Positions 4,906 to 12,309 of a stretch of DNA of 14,153 nucleotides are shown in pieces. Under the pieces are notes generated by a model. That model did not search any database. It saw only the letters and a list, made by a program, of their open reading frames with translations, and was not told the origin of the DNA. Made by a program: the position numbers and the translations under genes. Origin of the DNA: Patescibacteria group bacterium (GTDB lineage Bacteria > Patescibacteriota > Microgenomatia > UBA12405 > JAHJSD01); NCBI GenBank assembly GCA_018830585.1, contig JAHJSD010000021.1:1-14153 (forward strand), written 5' to 3'. Numbering within the stretch: position 1 is the stretch's first letter; each line of letters begins with the position of its first letter.

Positions 4906-5912
4906 TCAGCGATATTTTGAACTCGGATATCCTACTCGCCTGTTTGGTTTTGGCTCCGGTAGTAATGGCCATTATCAGAAAAAAGACTAAAACTGCTACG
5001 ACTACTATTGCTATTTACCTGTCTGCTTTCATTGTCGGCTCGACGATTAAAAAAGCCACTGCCATCCCTCGGCCTTTTATCTACCAACCTCAGATTTTAG
5101 GACTAAGCTCCAATATTCCCCAGGATTTTTCTTTTCCCTCACTGCATACCATGCTGGCAACAATTTTCGCCTGGACATTAGCTTCGGTAGCACCGCAACT
5201 TTCCTGGTTAGGGTTCGGGGTTAATATGGTAGTTGCTTTATCCAGAGTCCTTTTGGGGGTCCATTACTATACCGACATTTTTTTCGGATTTATTTTTGCC
5301 ACTTTAATTTACTGGGCCGGTTTTTTCCTGATTAATCCCGGAGAAATAATCAAGCCGCATTCTAACATTAAAAGAAAATTGGTTCATTTTATTTTCGGCG
5401 CCGGACTGGTTGTTCTCCTTAAATACCAATTAATCACAGCTCTCCAGATAGTGCCAATTTTTTTGGGACTGGGCTTGGTGATGTTTTTTGTCAACCATCC
5501 GAAATTTAAGATCTTCAGACAGGCAATCGTCCATTTTGAAAGAAGCAAAGATCCTCAATTCCCGGGCCTAGGTTTATTCTGGTATCTTTTAAGTTCTTTG
5601 ACTGTGCTTTTGTTTTTTGAAAAAAATATCGCTCTGGCGGCAATTATCAACTTGGCCGCCGGCGACTCGATTAACGCCCTCACCGGGTTTTTTTATAACC
5701 GGCCTAAACAAAAACTAGTTGGGCCAAACTGCGCCGCGTTCTTCGCCTCAATGTTGTTAGTAATGAACTTTGTCGGCCCGCTGAGAGCCTTAACAGGAGT
5801 TTTAACCGCTTCGATTTTGGAATTTATCGGCCCAAGAATAAAAGGCGAAAAGGTCGACGACAACATCTGGATCCCAATCGTTTCCGCTATGGCTATGTCT
5901 TTGGTGGCTTAG
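4902..5912 (+). CDS. PAP2 phosphatase fused to dolichol/phytol-kinase-like domain
   Basis: A 336-residue multi-pass membrane protein. The N-terminal half (1-146) is a PAP2 lipid phosphatase with all three motifs: K50-X6-R57-P58, PSLH (79-82, Leu in place of the common Gly) and S114-R115-X5-H121-X3-D125. The C-terminal half (about 156-336) resembles CTP-dependent polyprenol/phytol/diacylglycerol kinases: KRKLVHFIFG (157-166), GDSINALTGFFYNRPKQK (254-271), LEF (306-308) and the late DDNIWIPIV (319-327). The kinase-type K-S-x-E-G motif is altered to KLVGPN. Both activities would yield or consume lipid phosphates such as undecaprenyl phosphate; the substrate is inferred. A longer frame begins at 4821, but the ATG at 4902, overlapping the trmD stop as ATGA, is the natural start. 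Confidence 0.82.
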   Translation: MISDILNSDILLACLVLAPVVMAIIRKKTKTATTTIAIYLSAFIVGSTIKKATAIPRPFIYQPQILGLSSNIPQDFSFPSLHTMLATIFAWTLASVAPQLSWLGFGVNMVVALSRVLLGVHYYTDIFFGFIFATLIYWAGFFLINPGEIIKPHSNIKRKLVHFIFGAGLVVLLKYQLITALQIVPIFLGLGLVMFFVNHPKFKIFRQAIVHFERSKDPQFPGLGLFWYLLSSLTVLLFFEKNIALAAIINLAAGDSINALTGFFYNRPKQKLVGPNCAAFFASMLLVMNFVGPLRALTGVLTASILEFIGPRIKGEKVDDNIWIPIVSAMAMSLVA

Positions 5913-6202
5913 AGAAAGACTCTACCCCAATAGAAAAGGAATTATTCTTCTATCAATGTCGAGAAGAGCTTGTCTATGGCTGGTTCTCGACAAGCCCTTG
6001 ATCCTGAGCTTGTCGAAGAGCTCGAACAGTAATGATCAAAAGGGTTGATCTGTTGCCGCCCCCCTCGAGACGAAAAACAAGATGCCTCGGAGGCAAACAC
6101 CATTCCACTCGCTGCTTGCCCAACCAAAGGGGATCCTTCTCTCCCTGAGGGAGATCAGGATGACGGCCGGAGCAACCACGTCATTAAAGACCATACTTGA
6201 TA

Positions 6203-6287
6203 CCCCAGTCTTTAGACTGGGGCGGAATGGAATCCGTGTCATTTATGACACGGTACTTGATAAGATACTGCGGACTTTAGTCCGCAG
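6203..6287. repeat. Three consecutive 8-bp hairpins with TTTA loops
   Basis: CCCCAGTC-TTTA-GACTGGGG (6203-6222), CCGTGTCA-TTTA-TGACACGG (6234-6253) and CTGCGGAC-TTTA-GTCCGCAG (6268-6287) are all perfect. The stems are unrelated in sequence, but length and loop are constant. TACTTGATA precedes the first hairpin and lies between the second and third. Confidence 0.9.
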
Positions 6288-6290
6288 AGT

Positions 6291-6318
6291 GTCATTCTGA
6301 GCAGAGCGAAGAATCCCC
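6291..6318. repeat. REP-like half element
   Basis: GTCATTCTGAGCAGAGCGAA followed by GAATCCCC matches one arm of the palindrome at 4002-4099 (CTCAGAATGACGG is its reverse complement). It directly follows the hairpin array. Confidence 0.6.
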
Positions 6319-6397
6319 TAATCGTTTGCATAATTGCTTATAGAAAGGAATCTGTCTGCTCGCCTCGCTGAGCGGTCGAGACGAGCAGACAGATCAC

Positions 6398-6433
6398 GAT
6401 CCCCAATCGTTTTCGGATTTCGATCCGGGATCG
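6398..6433. repeat. GATC-rich hairpin repeat, copy 2
   Basis: CGATCCCCAATCG faces CGATCCGGGATCG around TTTTCGGATTT. Two stem mismatches make it the most decayed of the three copies. Confidence 0.7.
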
Positions 6434-6499
6434 AAATACAGACGGTACAGGGCTCCGTTCAGAATAACGAAGAACGAGGAAATTTTTACTTTTAATTTA

Positions 6500-6991
6500 T
6501 TAAGTATATTTGTCAGCGACACTGGAAGCGGCGTAAGCACCAGGCTTGGTTTTTGCCTTAAAACCATTGCCGTTAACCATACCAACCAATTCCTTGATCA
6601 TTTCCCGGCTGGGCCCTTTTTCACCAACATCAATATGAATCTCCAAAGATTCAAATTGGCCGTTTAAATCTTCCTTTAAAATCCCCATCAATTTATGAGC
6701 CACCTCTAAAGACGAAGTAGTTTCGTGATAAAGCTTTTCTTTTAAAGAAAAAACATTAATCACTTTTCTTTTAGACCAAAAATATCTCCCTCCGCGGCCT
6801 TTCCGGTGGATTACCACGGCAGTAACTAAATCCAAATCACTTTTTTTGCCATCAATTTTAGTCCTGGAATCGGAACCAATAATCAGCTGGTAATCATCTT
6901 CAGGGTGGGAAACAACAAAGCGGCGGATTTCCTTCCCTAAATCTTTCCAGGCCAATTTTCCTCTGGTCGGACTATAAAAATAGGAATTCAT
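6500..6991 (-). CDS. YkuK-like RNase H-fold protein (DUF458)
   Basis: A 163-residue soluble protein resembling Bacillus YkuK, a family predicted to have an RNase H-like fold. It begins in family style with FYSPTRGKLAW (5-15), then shows LIIGSDSRT (36-44, with Asp41 as likely metal ligand), VTAVVIHRKGRGGRYFW (56-72), KLYHETTSSLEVA (86-98), LEIHIDVGEKGPSREMI (116-132, Asp121) and the conserved C-terminal KPGAYAASSVADKYT (149-163) with Asp160. Biochemical function is not established; a nuclease role follows from the fold. The ATG at 6991 lies seven bases from a strong extended -10 box, so the transcript is probably leaderless. It forms its own unit, converging with the trmD operon. Confidence 0.88.
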   Translation of the reverse strand: MNSYFYSPTRGKLAWKDLGKEIRRFVVSHPEDDYQLIIGSDSRTKIDGKKSDLDLVTAVVIHRKGRGGRYFWSKRKVINVFSLKEKLYHETTSSLEVAHKLMGILKEDLNGQFESLEIHIDVGEKGPSREMIKELVGMVNGNGFKAKTKPGAYAASSVADKYT

Positions 6992-6998
6992 GATCAGT

Positions 6999-7007
6999 AT
7001 TATACCA
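6999..7007 (-). promoter_or_regulatory. Extended -10 promoter of the ykuK-like gene
   Basis: The minus strand reads TG-G-TATAAT, a perfect extended -10. Seven bases separate it from the ATG, and there is no good -35 box or Shine-Dalgarno. A start of transcription at or beside the ATG is predicted. Confidence 0.65.
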
Positions 7008-7051
7008 ACCAGGGCTTAACAGGACTATTGAATTCCGAAGGTTAAGATAGT

Positions 7052-7072
7052 TTTTAACCCCCGGGGTTAAAA
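7052..7072. terminator. Perfect palindrome, possible terminator
   Basis: TTTTAACCCC and GGGGTTAAAA are perfect complements around a single C. It lies just after the stop of the 88-residue membrane protein gene and before the ykuK-like promoter. Neither strand has a long T-run beyond the stem, so termination is uncertain; it may equally be a dispersed GC palindrome. Confidence 0.4.
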
Positions 7073-7079
7073 GGCAGGT

Positions 7080-7346
7080 TTAGTGACGGAGAACAACAAA
7101 AAAGACCGCGGTAACACCGAGAGCAGATAAAAGCAGATATTCCAAAACTATTTTTAAACATAAATCTCCCCGATGCCAGTGATGGAAAACCCCCCAAAGC
7201 GAATAAAGAACTCCTGTTAAAATGATTATTTTTCCCTGAAGACCTGGATTATAGGCAGACCGGATAAAGCCAAAGATCATCAGGGCAAAAACCGCCCCTA
7301 AAATGGCAAAGTCAACCGGATTTTTCTTAATTGCTTTAAAAATCAT
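7080..7346 (-). CDS. Small membrane protein, 88 residues
   Basis: I do not recognise the family. Three hydrophobic segments are visible, at about 11-29, 38-56 and 67-85, with a short basic N-terminus (MIFKAIKKN) and a His/Trp-rich turn FHHWHRGD (54-61). It starts 16 bp after the stop of the CAP-domain gene on the same strand and is probably cotranscribed with it. The HHWHRGD loop could bind metal or face the membrane surface, but nothing in the sequence proves a role. It ends eight bases before a palindrome that may end the transcript. Confidence 0.75.
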   Translation of the reverse strand: MIFKAIKKNPVDFAILGAVFALMIFGFIRSAYNPGLQGKIIILTGVLYSLWGVFHHWHRGDLCLKIVLEYLLLSALGVTAVFFVVLRH

Positions 7347-7362
7347 TTTTGGAATTACAATA

Positions 7363-8265
7363 TCAGTTTACCAAACCCTGAGAACCGCTTAGTAAAATCA
7401 AAAAGAACATCACTGCCAAAAAGATTGCGTGCGAGGTAGTTCTCCCGGTAGACCGGTAGATTTTTTTCTTAAAAACAAAATATCCGTCGATAAGCAGAGC
7501 AACAACAACCAACCCAAATAAGAAAACCCCTAACAGTTTGGTCAAATAAAGCGGATTGATTGGCAACCTTTCCCCCTCTGCCAAAGCCGCCAAAGAAACG
7601 CCTTCGGACTGGTCAAAAACCGGTTCTTCTGTTTCTATCGGAACTGTAAAGACAGGTTCTTGGCCGGGCTCGGAAGCCTCAGCATAAATAGAACTGCCGG
7701 CCTTAGTGCCGAAAAGCTGAACTATCAAAGTAGTGCTGATTCCCCCTAAGGTGCCGTCAACCACAGAAATGCCGATTTCCGAGAATTTTGGGTTTAAGAT
7801 ATTTTCGCGATGGGTCTGAGATTTCATCCACATTTCTACCGCAGAATCGGCATCGTAAAAATCCCGGGCCAGATTCTCTCCGGCGACACGGTAATCATAA
7901 CCGACTTCTTTTAAAAAAGACCAGGGCTCTCTGCCTGATGGGGACTGGTGAGCCCAATAATCGAAAGCAAACATATCCCCCGCCTTTCTTAAAGCTGCCT
8001 CGTTAAGAGAGGCGTCATTCTTAAGCGGTTTTAAGCCACGCCTGATCCTCTCGTCATTGGTCAGCTGGATAACCCGCTCCGGAGTAATATCGGAAGAATA
8101 TCCTAAAACTCCCGGCCTAAGTAAGGCGATGAAACTAATCAGCGTCTGGCTCAACAAGAACAAAAAGATAAAACCGGAAAGGAAGGAAGGATGTAAAATC
8201 CGCGCCCGGTAATTATTTTTTCCTCCGGGGACGAAGAGATCTTTGAGCCAAGCCGGAAATATCAT
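7363..8265 (-). CDS. CAP-domain (SCP/PR1) membrane protein
   Basis: A 300-residue protein of the YkwD-like CAP superfamily. A hydrophobic segment at about 29-49 should act as a signal anchor. The CAP domain spans about 63-187: LTNDERIRRGLKPL, YWAHQSPSG with His106, VAGENLA with Glu130, AVEMWMKS with Glu144, HRENIL with His152, and IGISVV. The His/Glu set that forms the CAP cavity is intact. A Glu/Pro-rich linker (190-235) leads to two C-terminal membrane segments (about 242-263 and 279-297), so the domain sits outside the membrane. Bacterial CAP proteins are poorly understood; binding of lipid or cell-wall ligands is possible. The start at 8265 has a promoter almost adjacent and no Shine-Dalgarno. 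Confidence 0.93.
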   Translation of the reverse strand: MIFPAWLKDLFVPGGKNNYRARILHPSFLSGFIFLFLLSQTLISFIALLRPGVLGYSSDITPERVIQLTNDERIRRGLKPLKNDASLNEAALRKAGDMFAFDYWAHQSPSGREPWSFLKEVGYDYRVAGENLARDFYDADSAVEMWMKSQTHRENILNPKFSEIGISVVDGTLGGISTTLIVQLFGTKAGSSIYAEASEPGQEPVFTVPIETEEPVFDQSEGVSLAALAEGERLPINPLYLTKLLGVFLFGLVVVALLIDGYFVFKKKIYRSTGRTTSHAIFLAVMFFLILLSGSQGLVN

Positions 8266-8274
8266 TTGATTACT

Positions 8275-8304
8275 ATATTACACTCTTCAAAAGGGTTATC
8301 ACAA
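8275..8304 (-). promoter_or_regulatory. Promoter of the CAP-domain gene
   Basis: The minus strand has TTGTGA (8304-8299), an 18-nt spacer and TAATAT (8280-8275). Nine bases remain to the ATG, which leaves a leader of about three bases at most. Confidence 0.5.
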
Positions 8305-8433
8305 GAAGCTTAAGTGAAATACACACGGGCAGAGCCCGTGGTCTTCTGTTAAAATTGATAAAACGTTTTATCGTTTGAGTCCTTCGACAAAGCCTCAGGA
8401 CAGAAGGCTTGTTGAGAACTTGGCTTTTTTAAC

Positions 8434-8486
8434 AATTCTTCTCGACCTTGCTCGAAGAATAATTATCTTAGTACCATGGCGGGGAC
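8434..8486. repeat. Intergenic repeat block, copy 2
   Basis: TTCTTCTCGAC, CTCGAAGAATAATTATCTTA and a following CGGGGAC repeat the order seen at 3907-3985, with the central CTTCGACAGG..ATGCG part missing. Confidence 0.6.
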
Positions 8487-8649
8487 GCTTCGGTTCACAG
8501 GTAATTAGGGAATAATGAACAATGAAACAGCTAGAAGATAGTTAAAAGCTGAAAGCAAAAAACGAAAGTCGGAGTAGGTAAAGTCATCCTGAGGAATTCT
8601 GATGACGAAGGATCTCGTTGAGAAAAGCAAGTTGCCCGGAGATTAGGGG

Positions 8650-8671
8650 ACCTGCCTGCCGGCAGGCAGGT
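8650..8671. repeat. Perfect 22-bp palindrome
   Basis: The left arm ACCTGCCTGCC is followed directly by its exact complement GGCAGGCAGGT, with no loop. Such CCTGCC palindromes look like dispersed intergenic repeats; no gene-control role is evident. Confidence 0.85.
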
Positions 8672-8771
8672 TCTTCCCCACCAGCAACTGCATCGCTTTG
8701 GGCGGGTCAAAATGTCAGGGAAAGAGGATTCTTCCCCCGACGTTACGTCGGGATCAGAAGGACGAGAATCA

Positions 8772-8809
8772 CGATCCTGGATCGTTTTCGGATTTTCGAT
8801 CCAGGATCG
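8772..8809. repeat. GATC-rich hairpin repeat, copy 3
   Basis: CGATCCTGGATCG and CGATCCAGGATCG pair perfectly over 13 bp around TTTTCGGATTTT. This is the best-preserved member of the family. Confidence 0.85.
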
Positions 8810-8886
8810 AATTGAAACTCCGAGTTATCTTTTTTCCTTAGGTGTCAACCTAACCCACCCCGGGGGTGTGAAGGGGGGTGAAGAGG

Positions 8887-9033
8887 TCAAACCGGGGGCG
8901 TAAAGATTCCGTAGTAAGTTAAAATCTTGTAAAAGGAAAAGAAAAAGGCGATCAGAAGAGCCATATAAAAACAGACCTCATAAATAAAAGCTATCACCTT
9001 CCGAACTTTCACTCCAATTTTTTTATCCGCCAT
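8887..9033 (-). CDS. 48-residue membrane peptide coupled to the large surface protein
   Basis: A short gene of 48 residues. A basic head (MADKKIGVKVRK) is followed by one long hydrophobic span (about 13-43, AFIYEVCFYMALLIAFFFSF) and a short tail ending PPV. Its ATG shares one base with the stop of the 1063-residue gene (TAATG), a typical arrangement for coupled translation, so it is very likely real. The last codons fall in the edge of a GC-rich repeat, so the true C-terminus may have been changed by repeat insertion. I do not recognise a family; it may help anchor or export its neighbour, which is inference from position only. Confidence 0.65.
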   Translation of the reverse strand: MADKKIGVKVRKVIAFIYEVCFYMALLIAFFFSFYKILTYYGIFTPPV

Positions 9034-12000
9034 TATTTTGTTTTATTTCTAATCTTTTTCTTAACAGCAAGCGCCCGGCGGCTTTTCTCGATCAACCCTA
9101 AAGAAGAAAGCAGGAAAACCAGCAGATACGGCAAAAGATCTTCTTCGATCCCGCAGTAGAAATTACCTAGAACCTCTCCGGAATCCTCTTCTTTTTCTTT
9201 AGCCTCAACTCTAAAAACCGGAATCAATTCTTTCAGGCGAATTTCAAAATAGGTCAAAACGCGTTCGGAAAGCACTTCGCTGTCATCCCGGGCGTAACCG
9301 AAAGCCTGGCTGACAGTGCGATAATGGCTTGGTTTCAAAATGCCGTTATTCATCAGGTACATACCAAATCTCAAAACCACTCTTTCTCCCGGATTAACCG
9401 TCCCTAAGTAAAATTCACCGATGCCGAAGTCTTCAGGAACACTGTTGTAAAGAGCGTGGGTAACCACAGTATCATAAGAGGGAACATCGCTGATATTTTT
9501 AACAATAATTTCAAACCTTATCGTATCACCGGGATAAATAAAAGTGTTAATGTTATTCCAAACAGAGAGTTCTAAAATCGGCTGGCGATGGTCAATACCT
9601 CCTTCTTCGACAATCTGATGGTGATTGTCTTCAACTGTTGTCTGATTAGTCTCTGACGCCAATTTATAAACGTCGGTAATGGCAAACGATTGGTTATTGC
9701 TGGTATTTGACTCCTGATCAGAAGTGTCGATTGAGGCCGCCAGCACCACTCGGAATTCCTCCGCAATTTCAGCGGCATGAACGGCAAAAAGCCTTGACCA
9801 GAAAGAAATCGGTTCTGTTGGCGAAAGGTCATTATCAAAACCAACGGTAACCACAAAAGAGCCTTCTTTTCCTGGCGCCAAGCTGCCCAAAATCCAGCGA
9901 TAAATCTGGCCATTTACTGTTAGCGGTAAGCCGCTATTGTCGCCCGAATAATGGAGTCCCTCAGGCAAATCAACCTCCAAGGTTACATTCTGTGCTTCAT
10001 CTAAACCTTTGTTCTGGTAATAAACCGTATATTGAGCCGAATCACCTACTTGCACTCGCTGGGACGAACCGACCAAAGAAGTGGTCACGTCCGGGTAGGT
10101 AAAAACCATATTTCCCTGCCAGCCGCCCAAAATATTGATTAGGCCGAAAAACCAGTTGCTTCCCCAAAAATTAGCATTAATAAAATCAAATAAATTTGCC
10201 AAGGCCTTAGCCTTTCCGGTTTTGATTTCAGTATCTTGCTGATTGTCGTTAGCCTGATTTGAACCGGTATTAGCGGAAACATTAATCCGGCTTTCAATTT
10301 CAGCCTGATTATCGTTTAAAACCATTGCTCCCTGTCCATCATTGGCCGGACTGGGCGTCGATCCTGTTTCTCCTGTTGCCTCGACTCCTATCTCCGGATT
10401 AATTTCCTCCAAACTTCCTCCTGTTGGCTTTGGTTGAGAAAGTTTAAAGTCAAAGGAGCCTCCTGATGGATTATTTACTTCCTCTTCCGAGTCGGGGGCT
10501 GTCCAACCAAGGATTTTTCCCAGCCAATCTCCAAAAACATTAACGGTCAAGAAAAACCAATTGCTGTTTAAAACTTGATAATTGACCAGAGAATTGATAT
10601 TGGTCCTGCTTACCGCGTCACCGGTAGTAATTCCGGCGCTGCCTCCTGAGTTATTGGCCTGATTGTCACCACTGGTAGCCGCAGTGTTAACATTGCTTTT
10701 AACCCCAGCCGAATTATTGTTTTCAAAAACCGGCGCGGAACCTTGTTCTGTAAAGAATTGGGTATTACCCGTCCCAACCAAGGTTTCGGCCGGTAAAAAC
10801 TTTTCCGGCCTGGGTAAAAGCAAGTTGCCCTTAAAGGAACCCATGATGTTAACTATGGGGAAGAAGAAATTAGTCCCAACTAAGTTCAAATTGGCAAAAT
10901 TCAAAACATTAGCCAAAGCAATGGCGTCACCGGTATTAACCAAAGTTTGGCCACCATTGGCATTGGCCTGGTTAACACCAGTATTAGCCAAAACATTGAC
11001 ATTATTTTTTATTTCTGCCTGGTTATCGTTGGTTACCAAAAAGAAACCATTTTTATCACCGACGATCTTCATCCCTTCTTTTTCCGCTTGTTTAGCAATC
11101 GCCTGCCATATTTGATCAAGATTGATATCTCCTTCAAAATTATCCATCAGGTTAATCAGATAAATGCCAAAATTGGAACCGACCAAATTGGTGTTTAAGA
11201 AATTAACTAAATTGGCGTAAGCTAAAGCGTCGCCTGTGGCAACCGTGGTTATCCCGAAATTTTCACTGGCTTGGTTTTGGCCGCTATCGGAGACCACCAC
11301 AAGGTTATTGACTAAAAATCCCTGGTTTTGATTATCAACTACCACTGGTCCCGGTTCGTTACTTTCCGGATTACTGCTTCCTATTCCAAGATCTTCAATT
11401 GTCGCTGCCTCAGCGCTGTTGCCAATTCCGGCAGGTTCTTCAAAAGCAACCAAATTAGTGTTGACTTGGTTATTCACGTTTGCTCCGGCGACGGTCTCGC
11501 CGGTAGTCAACGCGGCATCGCCGCCACTGCCGGTAATGCTATTTCCCCCGCTGAGAGCTGAGGAAGAGGCAATATCGGCGACATCGGAGAAATTATTATT
11601 TTCAATCGTTACTCCATTGGGGCATTCAGTCTCTCCAACCGGAGGGACACAGGGATCGGTCGAAGAAGACATCTGTCCCGGAATTACCGCTTGATTATCA
11701 TTAACTTGAGTATCGATTGTGGCTAATGAGTCGGCGTTACCGGTATCAATAGCGCTGTCGCCTGTTCCGGGGATGATAGTTGGCTGGGCTTCGCCTTCCG
11801 CCGGTTCGGTAGTCCCCAGCGAAAGGTTTTCAACCGGATCGCCGGCATTGTCAACAGTCGGCAAAGGCGAAGGGCTGACTGACGGAGTTACTTCCGGACT
11901 GCTGCCACCGCTATTAATGGTATCAACCGTCGGTGAAGGGGTAATTTCCGGTGTTACCGAAGGCGATTGGCTGCTGACGTCTTCGCTATTGCCGCCGGTG

Positions 12001-12224
12001 ACACCGCCTGCCGAAGAAGAACCGTCAACGGCAGTAGTTTCAGTGGTTTCTGTCGGCGGCGGTGTTGGAGAGGCGGAAGGGTCGGCAGAAGCGGTTTCTC
12101 CCACGCCAACATCAGCTATCTCTTGGGCATAAATTAAAGGTACTGCCAGCGGATTAACCAGCGCCAGCAATAACGATAAAAAAATGGGCAGAAATTTGGT
12201 AAAAAATTTCTTTTTAAGAATCAA
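9033..12224 (-). CDS. Large repeat-containing anchored surface protein with DUF11-like domains
   Basis: A 1063-residue secreted, membrane-anchored protein. A signal peptide (1-33, ending IYA-QE) precedes a Ser/Thr/Pro-rich stalk (about 40-155). At least five related repeats follow near 208-262, 297-366, 397-467, 499-571 and 636-706, each with N-x-N-x-A, a TGxNQANxxGG core, TGDAxAxAN and an aromatic NWFF-type end. Two DUF11-like Ig-fold domains lie at about 711-850 and 882-1000, and a membrane span (about 1030-1046) ends in a basic tail. Regular Asn/Gly/Ala repeats suggest stacked beta structure; adhesion or envelope building is inferred. The start is TTG: no ATG exists between it and an upstream stop, and ribosome binding is weak. 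It follows the small repeat protein gene, separated by a terminator-like hairpin. Confidence 0.9.
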   Translation of the reverse strand: MILKKKFFTKFLPIFLSLLLALVNPLAVPLIYAQEIADVGVGETASADPSASPTPPPTETTETTAVDGSSSAGGVTGGNSEDVSSQSPSVTPEITPSPTVDTINSGGSSPEVTPSVSPSPLPTVDNAGDPVENLSLGTTEPAEGEAQPTIIPGTGDSAIDTGNADSLATIDTQVNDNQAVIPGQMSSSTDPCVPPVGETECPNGVTIENNNFSDVADIASSSALSGGNSITGSGGDAALTTGETVAGANVNNQVNTNLVAFEEPAGIGNSAEAATIEDLGIGSSNPESNEPGPVVVDNQNQGFLVNNLVVVSDSGQNQASENFGITTVATGDALAYANLVNFLNTNLVGSNFGIYLINLMDNFEGDINLDQIWQAIAKQAEKEGMKIVGDKNGFFLVTNDNQAEIKNNVNVLANTGVNQANANGGQTLVNTGDAIALANVLNFANLNLVGTNFFFPIVNIMGSFKGNLLLPRPEKFLPAETLVGTGNTQFFTEQGSAPVFENNNSAGVKSNVNTAATSGDNQANNSGGSAGITTGDAVSRTNINSLVNYQVLNSNWFFLTVNVFGDWLGKILGWTAPDSEEEVNNPSGGSFDFKLSQPKPTGGSLEEINPEIGVEATGETGSTPSPANDGQGAMVLNDNQAEIESRINVSANTGSNQANDNQQDTEIKTGKAKALANLFDFINANFWGSNWFFGLINILGGWQGNMVFTYPDVTTSLVGSSQRVQVGDSAQYTVYYQNKGLDEAQNVTLEVDLPEGLHYSGDNSGLPLTVNGQIYRWILGSLAPGKEGSFVVTVGFDNDLSPTEPISFWSRLFAVHAAEIAEEFRVVLAASIDTSDQESNTSNNQSFAITDVYKLASETNQTTVEDNHHQIVEEGGIDHRQPILELSVWNNINTFIYPGDTIRFEIIVKNISDVPSYDTVVTHALYNSVPEDFGIGEFYLGTVNPGERVVLRFGMYLMNNGILKPSHYRTVSQAFGYARDDSEVLSERVLTYFEIRLKELIPVFRVEAKEKEEDSGEVLGNFYCGIEEDLLPYLLVFLLSSLGLIEKSRRALAVKKKIRNKTK

Positions 12225-12245
12225 ATAATCAACTCGTTAACTTTT

Positions 12246-12295
12246 TAAAAACTTGGGCTCGCTGGCCCCCCGAAACCCCGGGGGACCAGCTTCCC
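12246..12295 (-). terminator. Strong terminator-like hairpin between the two repeat-protein genes
   Basis: On the minus strand, GGG, GCTGG and CCCCCG arms pair with CGGGGG, CCAGC and CCC, and the stem is followed by AAGTTTTT. It lies 14 bases after the stop of the 180-residue gene. The downstream gene has no obvious promoter of its own, so partial read-through (attenuation) would give much more of the small protein than of the large one. Confidence 0.7.
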
Positions 12296-12309
12296 AAACC
12301 TTATGGGTA

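Larger units (their letters stand above)
5913..6499. other. Gene-free convergent spacer with repeats
   Basis: This lies between convergent genes. Open frames here are made of repeat sequence and show no family features. It holds CTCGAC/GTCGAG-type repeats (about 5955-6030), a TCTCCC-TGA-GGGAGA hairpin near 6139-6153, the hairpin array at 6203-6287, a REP-like half element and a GATC hairpin. No standard terminator was found. Confidence 0.6.
8305..8886. other. Gene-free repeat-rich spacer
   Basis: No gene is supported here. The stretch is a patchwork: hairpin CACGGGC-AGA-GCCCGTG (8324-8340), a CCTTCGAC..CTCAGGA unit (8382-8401), a block shared with 3907-3985 (8434-8486), a degenerate REP-like element (8583-8615), a 22-bp palindrome, a GATC hairpin and a GC-rich element. 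Confidence 0.6.

Noticed and set aside
6203..6287. Hairpin array as a CRISPR array
   Set aside because: The repeated element is the structure, not the sequence. Only three units occur and there are no cas genes.
6082..6300. Plus-strand open frame of 72 codons
   Set aside because: It is built from the three TTTA hairpins and a REP-like element; the translation merely reflects repeats.
8618..8903. Overlapping plus-strand open frames
   Set aside because: They cover the 22-bp palindrome, a GATC hairpin and the GC-rich repeat, and have no coding character.
10663..12132. Several plus-strand open frames opposite the large surface gene
   Set aside because: They mirror the biased Asn/Thr/Gly/Ala repeats of the real gene on the minus strand.
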